Assembly: GCA_030710605.1 (NCBI GenBank) | Contig: CP092864.1 | Coordinates: 145,017,261-145,081,260, forward strand | Reading direction: 5' to 3' | DNA: 64,000 bases | From: Cordylochernes scorpioides | Lineage: Eukaryota; Arthropoda; Arachnida; Pseudoscorpiones; Chernetidae | Part shown: positions 11,788-20,830 of the stretch, piece after piece | Numbering within the stretch: position 1 is the first letter of the stretch | Layout: every line of letters begins with the position of its first letter | Position numbers and translations under genes: made by a program | Notes under the pieces: model-generated | Told to the model about the DNA's origin: nothing | Databases searched by the model: none | Seen by the model: only the letters and a program-made list of their open reading frames with translations

Positions 11788-12011
11788 CTCAAGGATTTCG
11801 TCGCCTATCTTGATCCGGCCGTCCTTGGCCGCCACGCCCGCGGGGTGCAGGCCGCACACGAAGACGCTCATCTTGCAGCGGTCACGGTTACCGGCGAGGC
11901 TTATGCCCAGGCTCCCGCCCGACGGCCCTCGCTCCAACTCCACAAGCAGCAGCTCGCCTGGGAGCTCCCCGTACCGCTTGGCTACCTTCTCTGTCATCAC
12001 ATACATATTTT
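11788..12011 (-). CDS. PDZ-domain exon of a PATJ/MPDZ-like scaffold protein
   Basis: The minus strand encodes about 75 residues with the hallmarks of a PDZ domain: a first strand ELLLVELERG, the ligand-binding loop GGSLGISLAG, then RDRCKMSVFVCGLHPAG and the helix/strand segment AAKDGRIKIGDEILE. Wording around SLAGNRDR and FVCGLHPAG resembles one PDZ repeat of the tight-junction/polarity scaffolds PATJ, MPDZ and InaD, which bind C-terminal peptides of membrane partners. The exon ends GAG then GTAATG (donor at 11787-11786, phase 0). The likeliest acceptor is CTAG just before 12011; CAG before 11990 is an alternative. No other exon is visible nearby, so introns must be long. This is the only clear host coding sequence. 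Family is fairly sure; the exact orthologue is inferred. Confidence 0.8.
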
Positions 12012-12176
12012 CTAGAAGCCGTTTTATGTTCACTTTGAGGTATGCTTATGTTTAAAACACTCTTTCAATAGAAATTTCTTAGAAAATACCACTAAAGCAT
12101 GATAATTGGTGTTACATGATTATGGGAAGGATCAATTCTTGATTTGACAAAAGATGAATCGTCAGATGAATGGATC

Positions 12177-12475
12177 TGTGGCGACCACACTTTGCTTCAG
12201 CGAGCGGGAACTGGGACAAAGCTTCACTACACATACGGGCAGTAGTGTGGCGGTCTCACTAAGCCTCGGCAAGCGCGAGCTGGGAGAACACTTCACTACG
12301 CATGCGCGGGCGGCATCCGGGACTCTCTTGCCACGCGCGTCGTTCAACAACAAGGCTTGCTTCCAGCGGCCGTTACTTCTTTCCTCTCTATATATTTCGG
12401 GGCTTTAAATAAATTAATTTATTTTATAAAATAATTATAATTTATCAGCGTCCTTTCCACAAGCCACACAAACAC
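12177..12475 (+). repeat. Possible solo LTR or other GC-richer insertion
   Basis: A GC-rich block with internal near-duplications (TTCACTAC, then GCGGGAACTGGGA/GCGCGAGCTGGGA) followed by TATATATT and AATAAAT. It starts TGTGGCGACC and could end ...GCCACACA. No target duplication or partner LTR was found, so this is a guess from composition and signal order. Confidence 0.3.
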
Positions 12476-12639
12476 GCACGCAACCATCTCACAGATCTCT
12501 ACGTGTGAATTTTTAAAACATGAAATAATATAGCTACAAAATAAAGGAAACTTCCTAGGGTCTAGTAGTCAAGATAGCTGGCTATCATAACAAAATCCTA
12601 TGGCGTGATATTATAAGCGGAGAAATTTCAAACAATCCT

Positions 12640-12829
12640 TAATGTAAATTCGAAAATATTATAGACGCGTTAGATTCTTTTTGAAATTAAATGATTTCTA
12701 CTGCCCTTGCTACAATGGAAAAATTATTAGGAGGGCCTGGCTCATCAGTGGTGAACCTCTCCAGCGGTTTCATACGCGTCTATGATAGTTTCGAATTTTC
12801 ATAATAGATGGCGCGTTAATGCATCATAA
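12640..12829 (-). mobile_element. Foldback MITE family F, one-arm copy
   Basis: Bounded by inverted ends with TATAGACGCG / CGCGTCTATGATAG. The inner part has AGGAGGGCCTGGCTCATCAG and TGGTGAACCTCTCCAGCGG. The family flank ATAGATGGCGCGTTAATGCA follows at the right. Other copies: 23310-23400, 23498-23760, 35770-35990, 60465-60640 and 61935-62165. A further end (ACTATTATAGACGCGTATGA) lies at about 13000-13025, next to the 75-bp array. Confidence 0.75.
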
Positions 12830-13026
12830 TCTTTGATGTGTGTATGCATAAACCCTCAACAACAATGTAGCACGAACCAGTAGATTTGTAGGTGCCTTAA
12901 TTCCTTCAGCTTGTAGAACATTGCGCAAATGATGCCAATACAAGAGAGAATTTATGCGCGTAGAAAAACAGTTGATGATCAGTATTATGAAATATTCAAA
13001 ACTATTATAGACGCGTATGATTCGTG

Positions 13027-13975
13027 CTAAAAGGTACAACTTCCTTAAGTTCTGTCCATGAGTGTATCTTTCAGAGTTATTGTCTGAATACCGATATACA
13101 TGCTGAAAGGTACAACTTCTTTAAGTTTTGCCTATGAGTGTATCTTTCAGAGTTATTGTCTGAATACCGATATACATGCTAAAAGGTACAACTCATTAAG
13201 TTTTGTCCATGAGTGTATCTTTCAGAGTTATTGTCCGAATACCGATATACATGCTAAAAGGTACAACTTTCTTAAGTTTTGTCCATGAGTGTATCTTTCA
13301 GAGTTATTGTCTGAATACCGATATACATGCTAAAATGTACAACTTTCTTAAGTTTTGTCCATGAGTGTATCTTTCAGAGTTATTGTCTGAATACCGATAT
13401 ACATGTTAAAAGGTACAACTTCCTTAAGTTTTGTCCATGAGTGTATATTTCAGAGTTATTGTCTGAATCCCGATATACATGCTAAAAGTTACAACTTCTT
13501 TAAGTTTTGTCCATGAGTGTATCTTTCAGAGTTATTGTCCGAATACCGATATATATGCTAAAAGGTACAACTTTCTTAAGTTTTGTCCATGAGTGTATCT
13601 TTAAGAGTTATTGTCTGAATACCGATATATATGCTAAAAGGTACAACTTTCTTAAGTTTTGTTCATGAGTGTATCTTTCAGAGTTATTGTCCGAATACCG
13701 ATATATATGCTAAAAGATACAACTTCCTTAAGCTTTGTCCATGAGTGTATCTTTAAGAGTTATTGTCTAAATCCCGATATACATGCTAAAAGGTACAACT
13801 TCCTTAAGCTTTGTCCATTGGTGTATCTTTAAGAGTTATTGTCTAAATCCCGATATACATGCTAAAAGGTACAACTTCCTTAAGTTTTGTCCATGAGTGT
13901 ATCTTTAAGAGTTATTGTCTGAATACCGATATACATGCTAAAAGGTAAAACTTCCTTAAGTTTTGTCCATGAGCG
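13027..13975 (-). repeat. 75-bp tandem array (about 13 copies), opposite orientation
   Basis: Reverse complement of the unit at 2111-2634: TTAAGTTTTGTCCATGAGTG, TATCTTTCAGAGTTATTGTC, TGAATACCGATATACATGCT, AAAAGGTACAACTT. Copies differ at a few positions such as CTTTAAG/CTTTCAG and TCC/TAC. The left edge abuts a foldback MITE end. Confidence 0.92.
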
Positions 13976-15171
13976 TTTATTTAATCGAGAAAGAGAGAGA
14001 TAGTTTTCGTATCCAGTCCTTTTAAATCTGTAGTTATAATAATTGTGAGAGAGATTGATTGAGAAAAGGCAAGACACAAGGACGCTCCCAATAAAAATAT
14101 ATTTAAAAACTTTGCGGTAAGGTTATCTAGATAGAATATATTTTTTTTTATATTCTGCACTTGTATAACATAGAAAAATCTCAGGGCATAATAATTTTAA
14201 CCTAAAAGAAACAAAGATACTAGATTATGAGAAAAATTATTTTAAGATACAATTTAAAGAAGCCCTTTTCATTCAAAAGAAATGTGCTACAATTAACAGA
14301 ATGGAAGAAAGAGGAAATATAAATGATATTTATATATATGCTTTTAATTATATCTAAAAAATAAAAAATGTTTTTTTTTTCCATTCTTAATTCTAAGAAT
14401 AATATTCAGTGTTTCCCAGAAAACTATCTTTTTCTTATCTGCTTACACACTTGTTAACAATAACTATTTAAAACATGCTGTGGTAAAATTTTTCATTTTG
14501 GTTAGCAGCCCCGTAAATAAAGGTATTTCCAAATTTCTCATTCAATACTTTTGTCTGAAGATACGAGTAGTAACAACGCTGTTACCGAAACGTTGCACAC
14601 TATTTATTTATTTGGATTTGGTCTTATTACCTTATGTTTATAATGTATAACCCAAATTGTGCTTTATCGTTATTTATATAGTATTTCAGTAATTTATTTA
14701 TTTTTTTATTTTAGCGATTGGAGAAAATCGTCGATTTACCTAAACTGAACTTTATCGATGCTGTCAACTTTATCGCGACATTATGACATATTTGCATATA
14801 TACCCATAGATTATGATATTCTCCTTTAATATAGGTGAACAATTGTGAGATTGGGGTATATATGGAGGCCATTGAGGATGAATATAAAAATATATTGGAT
14901 AGAAATATATTCTTGTTTTTATGTGAAAAATGTTTCCTTTATATTCTAAAATATAATAAATGTCTCTCAAACTTTAGAGTAGAAAAATAAAAGCGTATAA
15001 AATTTTCAAGAAGGAAAACCCCATTTAGGATTCAGACTACATAAATCCATAAATTTCCGATATAAAGTCTTCCAGTTTATTTTCGTACATGTATAAGTGA
15101 AGCATCTATACATATTATTCAATGTAAATATCTTAATATTGATGGATTTTTTTCCGGGAAGATATTGATCT
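13976..15171. other. AT-rich sequence without a gene; one ribozyme-like relict
   Basis: No coding or tandem structure recognised. At about 14545-14600 the sequence GTCTGAAGA ... GTTACCGAAACGTTGC has the order of hammerhead boxes (CUGANGA, hairpin GUAAC/GUUAC, GAAAC), but the hairpin does not stack directly on the core. It is best read as a decayed relative of the hammerhead elements below. Confidence 0.5.
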
Positions 15172-15460
15172 AAAGAGACAAAGGTCACCTCTCCCATCAA
15201 AATAGACGTCAAAAACTAGACGCCATCTATTGACCGTCACCGCAACTAGCGGCCTCGGGTCGGTGACAAAGCCACAACACCAGCTTTGGCAAACTGAAAA
15301 GCGTCCACCTAGAGACCATGGTTTCGGGCTAATGGCCCTCGTCAGCCTAGGACGGACTTATTCCATGAGATTCAAACGGGATCTAAAGGAATCTTGTCCT
15401 TTTAGATCATAATCTAGGTTGCTCTTTCTGAGTGATACCTAATAAAGTTATTTTGGAATT
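15172..15460 (-). mobile_element. Short hammerhead-bearing element, family 1
   Basis: About 290 bp shared with 20560-20830 and 62200-62424 (landmarks GCCATCTATTGACCG, GGTCGGTGACAAAGCC, ACAACACCAGCTTTGGCAAA, CCATGGTTTCGGG). The minus strand carries a hammerhead ribozyme. The plus-strand right end (CTAGGTTGCTCTTTCTGAG then CCTAATAAAGTTATTTTG) matches the 3' tail of the Jockey element at 31152-35556. No protein is encoded. Confidence 0.75.
15303..15357 (-). ncRNA. Type I hammerhead ribozyme (family 1), complete core
   Basis: On the minus strand, in order: outer stem I GUCC, inner stem I CCUAGG, core CUGACGA, stem-loop II GGGC-CAUUA-GCCC, core GAAA, palindromic stem III ACCAUGGU (A and U of the core pair included), cleavage-site C, then UCUAGG and GGAC closing stem I. 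CCUAGG/UCUAGG and GUCC/GGAC pair across a small internal loop. Predicted cut lies between plus positions 15314 and 15313. With only a 2-nt loop, stem III is weak alone but can make 8 pairs in a dimer. Family knowledge: this architecture is typical of Penelope-like elements and retrozymes. Confidence 0.85.
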
Positions 15461-15504
15461 GGGTATTCGTACAGTAAAACCTCTCATGAGAGACGACACA
15501 CAAA

Positions 15505-15600
15505 AGTAATCGCCTACTTCTACCCACCATGATTATCATGGCCTGTACCACGTGTACTAGGGATAAGCAAAAAGTAAAAGTAAAAAAGTAAGAGTGATTG
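15505..15600 (+). mobile_element. 3' fragment of SINE family 2
   Basis: Carries the family tail ACCATGATTATCATGGCC, TGTACCACGTGTACTAGGG, ATAAGC followed by an A-rich stretch. The tRNA-like head is missing. Fuller copies: 21540-21928 and 57843-58150. Confidence 0.7.
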
Positions 15601-15868
15601 AAGGGAGGAGATAGGACCTTTTGTCCTTCAATTCAGGGCGCGGTTCTCAACATTTAACAACGGCATAATTGATGAGCTCATCAGATATCCTCAAAGTCGA
15701 TTAAACCTTATTTCAATGATGGCTAAAACCACAGTCATCATTTCTTTCTCTAACCCAGCATATACCCCTGCCGGATAACATATCTTGATGCAAATTTGCC
15801 TAGATGATTGTCAAATTATATTGACAAAATTTTCAGTTTTTTTTCTGATCAGTTTTTAGCGGGAAGAA

Positions 15869-16193
15869 TGTTGTCTTCGTTTGTTAGTGAACCAATCTCT
15901 CACGTCATTGGACGAATGTGGCCATGTCTGTATATAAGAGGGGACTAAGGGAATGCGAAGGAAGCCCAGAGCGAGGAGAATTGGTGTGGAGACTTTTAAA
16001 GTGTTTTTCTACGTGATTTTTCCGTGTCTGGGGATCTCTTGCATCCCGGTGTGACCCGAGTCCGATCCCTACCAACGCTACAATAAAGATAAGTACTGTT
16101 TTGTTTTATTTTACTAATCGCGAGTGTCATTTACTTCCTTCTTGTGGTTGGTGTTGTACTCTAAGTGTACGCTTTTCTGTATATTAAGTTACA
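15869..16193 (+). promoter_or_regulatory. LTR-like promoter and polyadenylation region
   Basis: Starts TGTTGTC, has a TATA box (TATATAAG, 15931-15938) and AATAAA at 16082-16087, and could end TTACA. The order start-TATA-poly(A) signal suggests a solo LTR. No second copy or target duplication is seen, and a cellular promoter is not excluded. Before it, 15745-15815 repeats at 18490-18560 (AGCATATACC, ATAACATATCTTGATG). Confidence 0.35.
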
Positions 16194-16307
16194 TTTACTT
16201 TAGGGCCTAGTATGTTCCATTTTTGTGTGGTAACCCGTAATAGTAACTTTTGTCATGAGATAATGGATATATATATATATATATCTGCCTACACGATAAA
16301 AACGGTC

Positions 16308-16313
16308 TTTATT
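16308..16313 (-). terminator. Polyadenylation signal of the orphan ORF1 unit
   Basis: AATAAA on the minus strand, 37 bp after the stop codon and about 25 bp before the (TA)n run at 16266-16283 that probably marks the 3' end. Confidence 0.6.
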
Positions 16314-16349
16314 CAGTCAAAGGCAAGTACAGTCGAGGGGTAGTAACAT

Positions 16350-18077
16350 TCAGGGATAAATTCCAGCCCTAATATTCGCGTAGAATTCTTTGGAGATATC
16401 CTCTTGTTTGTCCCACTTCTTCATGATCCATTCGGCCTCTTCTATTTTCTTGTCGTAGATCATCTTCAAGTCACTGCCAGGGTCTTCGAGATTCTTTCTT
16501 CTTTCCCGGAGTGTCTCGGCGAAGACTTGTATTTGATGATCCAGGGAATGATTTTTTCTCTTCATCTCTCTTATGGTGTTGATTTGGTCGTCTGAACAGA
16601 TGATGAATTCGATGATATTTTTGTAGGTATCATTTTCAGTGTCAAGGGATATAATCGATGTCGTGGACTTGTCTGTGATATTTTCTGTCTCTGTCTCCAT
16701 ATCAGTGGACAGCGGTAGGATTGTCTTCATTCCTGGGGGGGTCGACTTCTTCCTTTTTTCTTGTCTTTTTCTTTCTCGTTGATCGAGATTATCATCTTGA
16801 GACGCCTTAAAGGGTCTCTTTTTCGACGTTGGTGTTTCTACGTTTCCGGTAGACAATTTGGTAAGCTCATTTAGAATTTGCTTCATTTTTCCAATTTTGA
16901 TGTTAAGGGCTCTCCTCTGGTCACTTTTGAGGTCACTATAGGTCTTGGATTTAATGTCTTCCTGTCTCTCGAGGTAGCTGGAGATCATGAACTCCAGGTC
17001 AGGATGTTGTATTAACTGCCGCTGGACCTTAATTGTTCTAGAGATACCAGCCCTCTCGTAGATCGCGGCAATTATTCTCTCTACTTCTGGATTTTCACAT
17101 TTTTCGCATTCAATCAATTCTCTTTCGAGCTGGGTGGAGTCCATCGACCCTATAGAGCATATGCTAGATGTTTCATCGTCTTGGTATTCATTCCTTGCGG
17201 TGATGTTCATTGTGGCAGTTTCTCTTGATGGGCCTGGTATAACGGGCAGGACTGTGGGGTTGATTGCTTCTGGGTAAGTTCTTGAGATATTATTTCTGAT
17301 TTCAGGGTTGAAAGGACATTTGGATTTAATATGTCCATGTCTCTTACATCCCAGGCAGATGGTGTCTTCGCCCACAAAGATCTTAAAGGTCCTCTGCATG
17401 TAGTCGATTGGGATGATTGCCGGCATGTCGGTTGATTCTCTTCTCTTCAGCACGACCTCTCTTCTAAGAGATGAAAGGTGTTTAAATAGTGGGTTCTCGG
17501 TGGGGAAAGGCAGGGGCCTGATGCTGAGGATCTCTCCGAATGGCGCCAGGGCTTTGGTGACCTCCTCATCCGGGATGAAGGCAAGGATTCCCGATAGAAT
17601 GTATTTCTTTGGGGGGTTGAATAGGGGCGTTGGGTAGATGGTGTTGCCTCTGACTGCAAAGCCGTTGTTAATAAGCAGTAAGGCTTGTTCACCGTTGGCA
17701 ACCGATACAACGGCCTGGCTGTTCATTTTTCCAACCGAGTGGATGTTTTCGTGTCCTATTATTTTGGCTATTGAGGAAAGGTGCTCCTCAGCACTGCACT
17801 CTGAGAGGGCGGTGAATTGGATGGTGGAGTTTATGTTTTTACTTCTTTTTTCGTATGTTTCTTTTCGAGATTCTTCAAATTTTTTCCACTCTTGAGGCGA
17901 AAATTGTCTTCTTTGGGTATGCAAATTGTCTTGTTGTTTGTTTTTCTTTTGAGATGGTAATTCAGCGATTGATGGCTTTGATGTAAATGAGATTTCTTCA
18001 TGAGGGTGAGCAACCAATGAGACTACCGCAGCAGATGACGTGTTTGATGACGCAACGACCAACTTGGCCGTTGCCAT
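16350..18077 (-). CDS. Orphan non-LTR retrotransposon ORF1 (nucleic-acid-binding, Tx1/L1-like), 575 aa, intact
   Basis: An uninterrupted frame starting at an ATG at 18077-18075. Residues about 100-240 look like an RRM-type fold (YILSGILAFIPDEEV then ALAPFGEILSIRPL), followed by one CCHC zinc knuckle (CLGCKRHGHIKSKC, about residues 241-254). A long charged, helix-rich C-terminus (about 320-575) with a basic stretch (KRPFK, RERKRQEKRKK) comes after. Known ORF1 proteins of Tx1/L1-type LINEs have this order and coat the element RNA. No endonuclease or reverse transcriptase follows. Instead AATAAA (16308-16313, minus) and a TA microsatellite end the unit, and the upstream side is GC-rich to about 18300. 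It may be a half-LINE or an ORF left behind. The intact frame suggests recent activity or function. Confidence 0.8.
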   Translation of the reverse strand: MATAKLVVASSNTSSAAVVSLVAHPHEEISFTSKPSIAELPSQKKNKQQDNLHTQRRQFSPQEWKKFEESRKETYEKRSKNINSTIQFTALSECSAEEHLSSIAKIIGHENIHSVGKMNSQAVVSVANGEQALLLINNGFAVRGNTIYPTPLFNPPKKYILSGILAFIPDEEVTKALAPFGEILSIRPLPFPTENPLFKHLSSLRREVVLKRRESTDMPAIIPIDYMQRTFKIFVGEDTICLGCKRHGHIKSKCPFNPEIRNNISRTYPEAINPTVLPVIPGPSRETATMNITARNEYQDDETSSICSIGSMDSTQLERELIECEKCENPEVERIIAAIYERAGISRTIKVQRQLIQHPDLEFMISSYLERQEDIKSKTYSDLKSDQRRALNIKIGKMKQILNELTKLSTGNVETPTSKKRPFKASQDDNLDQRERKRQEKRKKSTPPGMKTILPLSTDMETETENITDKSTTSIISLDTENDTYKNIIEFIICSDDQINTIREMKRKNHSLDHQIQVFAETLRERRKNLEDPGSDLKMIYDKKIEEAEWIMKKWDKQEDISKEFYANIRAGIYP

Positions 18078-18379
18078 GGTAATGATGCAAAAGCTACGAC
18101 TTGTAGCTTTGCTAAATTATGAAAAATAGGAAAATATGAAATTTGATGAGATTCTCTGAGAGATGGGTTGAAATGATGCCTGAATTAAGGCGAACAAGAT
18201 GATATGAAATTAGTTAAATAAAAATTGATTTTACGGGATGAAAAAGGCGAAATACACGGAGCTCGCGCGACGCGTGGCCGCACGGTCGGTGTATGTATGT
18301 ATATATATATAAATCTATTAAACGCGCACGAAAAACTAGCAGACACGGATAGGTTGACAAATATACAACACCAGCTATA

Positions 18380-18440
18380 AATTTACAAAATCTGGTGTTG
18401 TCGCTTTGTCACCGATCCAAGGCCGCTAGTTTTGCGAAAG
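18380..18440 (+). mobile_element. Fragment of family 1 hammerhead element, without ribozyme
   Basis: CTGGTGTTGTCGCTTTGTCA and AGGCCGCTAGTTTTGCG match the inner part of family 1 in the orientation opposite to 15172-15460. The hammerhead segment is absent. The surrounding 18078-18640 holds the ORF1 leader and no other gene. Confidence 0.6.
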
Positions 18441-18746
18441 ACATAGAGTCTGAGGACACTTACACCTAAACAACAATCTCCGTTCATTCTTTCATCCAGC
18501 ATATACCTCTTCAGAATAACATATCTTGATGTAAATTTTCCTAGATGGTAATGGATATATAAAGAGAAGGCAGTAGTCTGTGAATTCCTAGAATTTATAT
18601 AGGTAACGACGATTATATAAGAATGGTTGAATATGCCTAAACTTAACGGACAACTTTCTCACGAACGTAAACAGGAGAAAACACTCTACAATAAATTGCC
18701 AGTATGGCTAGAGTCAAAAGAAAAATCGTATACATAGGTGTTTACA

Positions 18747-18951
18747 TTTCTTGAAAATAAAGATACTTCGGTCAGTAAATATTTTTATGACCTCGACGTT
18801 TCGACAAAAATCTTTTGTCCTCGTCAGGAGCAAACAAAAATTTAACATTTAGATTTTTGTCGAAACGTCGAGGTAATAAAAAGATTTACTGGCCGAAGTA
18901 TCTTTATTTTCAAGAAATATGAATGCCGGCCAGGCAGCCTCTATATTTACG
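18747..18951 (-). mobile_element. Hammerhead-bearing element, family 3, with 13-bp target duplication
   Basis: Flanked by perfect direct repeats ATAGGTGTTTACA (18734-18746 and 18952-18964), so the borders are exact. Inside, the same end sequence occurs twice in opposite orientation: a minus-strand copy with a hammerhead and a plus-strand half copy (TTTTTGTCGAAACGTCGAGG, then GGCCGAAGTATCTTTATTTT). Such inverted partial duplication is a known habit of Penelope-like insertions. Relatives: 31062-31151 plus 35557-35755, and 45105-45360. Confidence 0.8.
18782..18840 (-). ncRNA. Type I hammerhead ribozyme (family 3), complete core
   Basis: Minus strand order: UUUUU, loop, CUC, core CUGACGA, stem II GACAAAA/UUUUGUC with a bulged G next to the core, GAAA, stem III reduced to ACGU, cleavage-site C, GAG, loop, AAAAA. 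CUC/GAG and the U/A tract close stem I. Predicted cut between plus positions 18795 and 18794. Stem III has two pairs and no loop, so only a dimer could form it. The bulged G may weaken activity. Confidence 0.7.
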
Positions 18952-19075
18952 ATAGGTGTTTACAGTAATTTGAATGCATTTAAATAAATGTAAACACCTA
19001 TGTATTTGATTTTATTGTAACTCTTGTTCTATTGGCGATTTATTGTAGAGTGTTCACTCCTGTTGAATGGCTTTC

Positions 19076-19751
19076 GTTCCTGGAAGTTTGAGATTTGGGA
19101 ATTGAAGTGTTTTAAAAGAAACTTATTACCCTAAGCCTTGTTATTTCAACTTGATATTGAAACATGAGATCATGTATTGATATTGTTGTGGGTCGATTTT
19201 ACAAAAAGAACAGTCAAATAAGTGATTTTATAAATATATGATTATTATTAGATATAAGGATACATATGTTGACAAAGAATAACAACCGCACACAGCAGTA
19301 GAACAAAGGCAGTATATCGATTAATCCGCCTTCTACATGCTTTTCGGGTAAGCATTTTAAGGCACGATTCATCTTTAGGAGTCACCAAGCGCCCGCCGCA
19401 ATAAAGGGCCAAGGAGAGGGCTGGAGAGGCGCCGGCAGGGCCGTGGGCACCCGGGGGAGAAGAGGGCGAGTGCGCGCCGTTTATGAGGGAACCAAGGCAG
19501 CACCAAGCACAACTAAAGCGCCGCAGGCTTCAAAAATTTTTAAGGGATCATTTCAGTGATCAAGATCAAGCGATCAAGATTCAGAGATCAGTGTAGAACA
19601 AAGGCAGTCTTTTGGTTATATACAAGGAAGAAGACTGACGGTTGAGGTGGGCCGTTTCCATTGGTTAGTTATCTTCATGCAGCGCCTCCAAGCGGTGCCC
19701 GTGTCCACGCTTCTCTTATCATTTTATTTATTTATTTTTTTAATCAATAGC
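19076..19751. other. No gene seen; GC-rich patch
   Basis: AT-rich with an abrupt GC-rich stretch at about 19380-19500 (GCGCCCGCCGCAATAAAGGG, later GGGCACCCGGGGGAGAAG). The patch may be an old insertion. No coding frame or terminal repeats recognised. Confidence 0.4.
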
Positions 19752-19965
19752 ATTTTATTTGTAAAACGACATTTGAAAATTAACCCGCATGAGTTTCTTT
19801 TCAACAAAAATCAAAATTTATTTTAAGGAGAAATAACGACTATTTCTAACCTTAGGGATGAGGTATGAAAGAAAGAATTGTGAAGAGTGATGATAAACGG
19901 AAAAATAAAAGTGTCCAGGGGTGGGAATCGAACCCACAGTGTTCCGCTTAACGGGCATAATTTTA
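19752..19965 (-). mobile_element. SINE family 1 (tRNA-derived), 5'-truncated
   Basis: Minus strand: the 3' half of the tRNA-like head (GGTTCGATTCCCACCCCTGG, box B) and then the body GATGATAAACGG reversed, ending TTTTCAAATGTCGTTTTACA. Same family as 36393-36605 and 36678-36790. Confidence 0.75.
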
Positions 19966-20023
19966 TTTATTTATTCAATTTATTCACTTCTTTATTCTGA
20001 TATTCAAATTTGTTTTAAATATA

Positions 20024-20274
20024 CAGTTAAACCTGTATATAGGGCCCCCTCTAAGTAACGCCTCCCTCTTTATAGCGCCCGATTTTAAATACGTAGTACG
20101 ATGCTATTTACATTAAAAGTGACCTGTCTATAGCGCCCCCTCTCTATAGCACCTGATTTTAAATACGTAGTACAATGCGATTTACATTAAAAGTGACCTG
20201 TCTATAGCAACCCCTCTCTATAGCACCCTATTTTGGTGAGTCCCAAGAGGGGGCGCTATAGACAGGTTTAACTG
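20024..20274. mobile_element. Tc1/mariner-superfamily MITE (family P)
   Basis: Ends CAGTTAAACCTGTATATAG and its inverse ...GACAGGTTTAACTG, flanked by TA on both sides (20022-20023, 20275-20276). Contains internal near-repeats of TATAGCGCCC and GATTTTAAATACGTAGTAC. Other copies: 22522-22670 and 62425-62601. No transposase inside. Confidence 0.85.
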
Positions 20275-20559
20275 TATATTGAAAATTAGTTTGTAATAAT
20301 ATCAAAAGACAAAATATTGTTATTAATAAATAATCGATATAAAAGGAACTTTGCTGCGTTCTTTCATTCTCTCAATCGTCTCTTGTTACACTCTGTAAGC
20401 CTCTATATAAATAGAAAGAGAATTCCTGGCATTTTTAATAAAATATTTAACAATCCTTGAATTCCGAGGCACATCAGGGTTAATGGCCTAACTTCCGCAT
20501 TCGGTTGGTTTTGGAAATGTCAATATGGCCGCTTCGAACTTTTCTAATGATCTGAAAAG

Positions 20560-20830
20560 ACAAAGGACGCCTCTCCGGTCAAATTCAACGTAAAAACTTG
20601 ACGCCATCTATTGAGCGTTGCCGCAAACTAGAGGCCACCAGTGGGTGACAAAGCCACAACACCAGCTTTGGCAAACAGAAAAGTGTCCACCTAGAGACCA
20701 TGGTTTCGGGATAATGGCCTTCATCAGTCTAGGGCAGACTTTATTCCATGAGATCCACACGGGATCTAAAGGAATCTTGTCTCTTTAGATCATAATCTAG
20801 GTTGCCTTTGTCTAAGGCGACCTTTATCTT
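20560..20830 (-). mobile_element. Hammerhead-bearing element, family 1
   Basis: Second family 1 copy: ACGCCATCTATTGAGCG, GGGTGACAAAGCCACAACAC, CCATGGTTTCGGGATAATGG. It also ends on the plus strand with CATAATCTAGGTTGC, the Jockey-like tail. Confidence 0.75.
20685..20739 (-). ncRNA. Type I hammerhead ribozyme (family 1), complete core, weak stem II
   Basis: Core CUGAUGA and GAAA are intact, stem III is ACCAUGGU and the cleavage-site C is kept. Inner stem I is CCUAGA/UCUAGG, which replaces the G-U of the 15303 copy with A-U, so pairing is preserved. Stem II (AGGC...UCCC) has lost its closing pairs, so catalysis may be poor. Confidence 0.7.

Larger units (their letters stand above)
18647..19075. 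mobile_element. Foldback element split by a family 3 hammerhead element
   Basis: Left arm (about 18650-18746: GAACGTAAACAGGAGAAAAC, CTCTACAATAAATTGCCA) and right arm (about 18964-19075: GGCGATTTATTGTAGAG, CACTCCTGTTGAATGG) are inverted partners. A 205-bp family 3 element sits in the middle, flanked by 13-bp copies of ATAGGTGTTTACA. Confidence 0.65.

Noticed and set aside
12154..12408. 84-aa plus-strand frame in GC-rich DNA
   Set aside because: No homology recognised, and an antisense frame of similar length exists. Base composition explains both.
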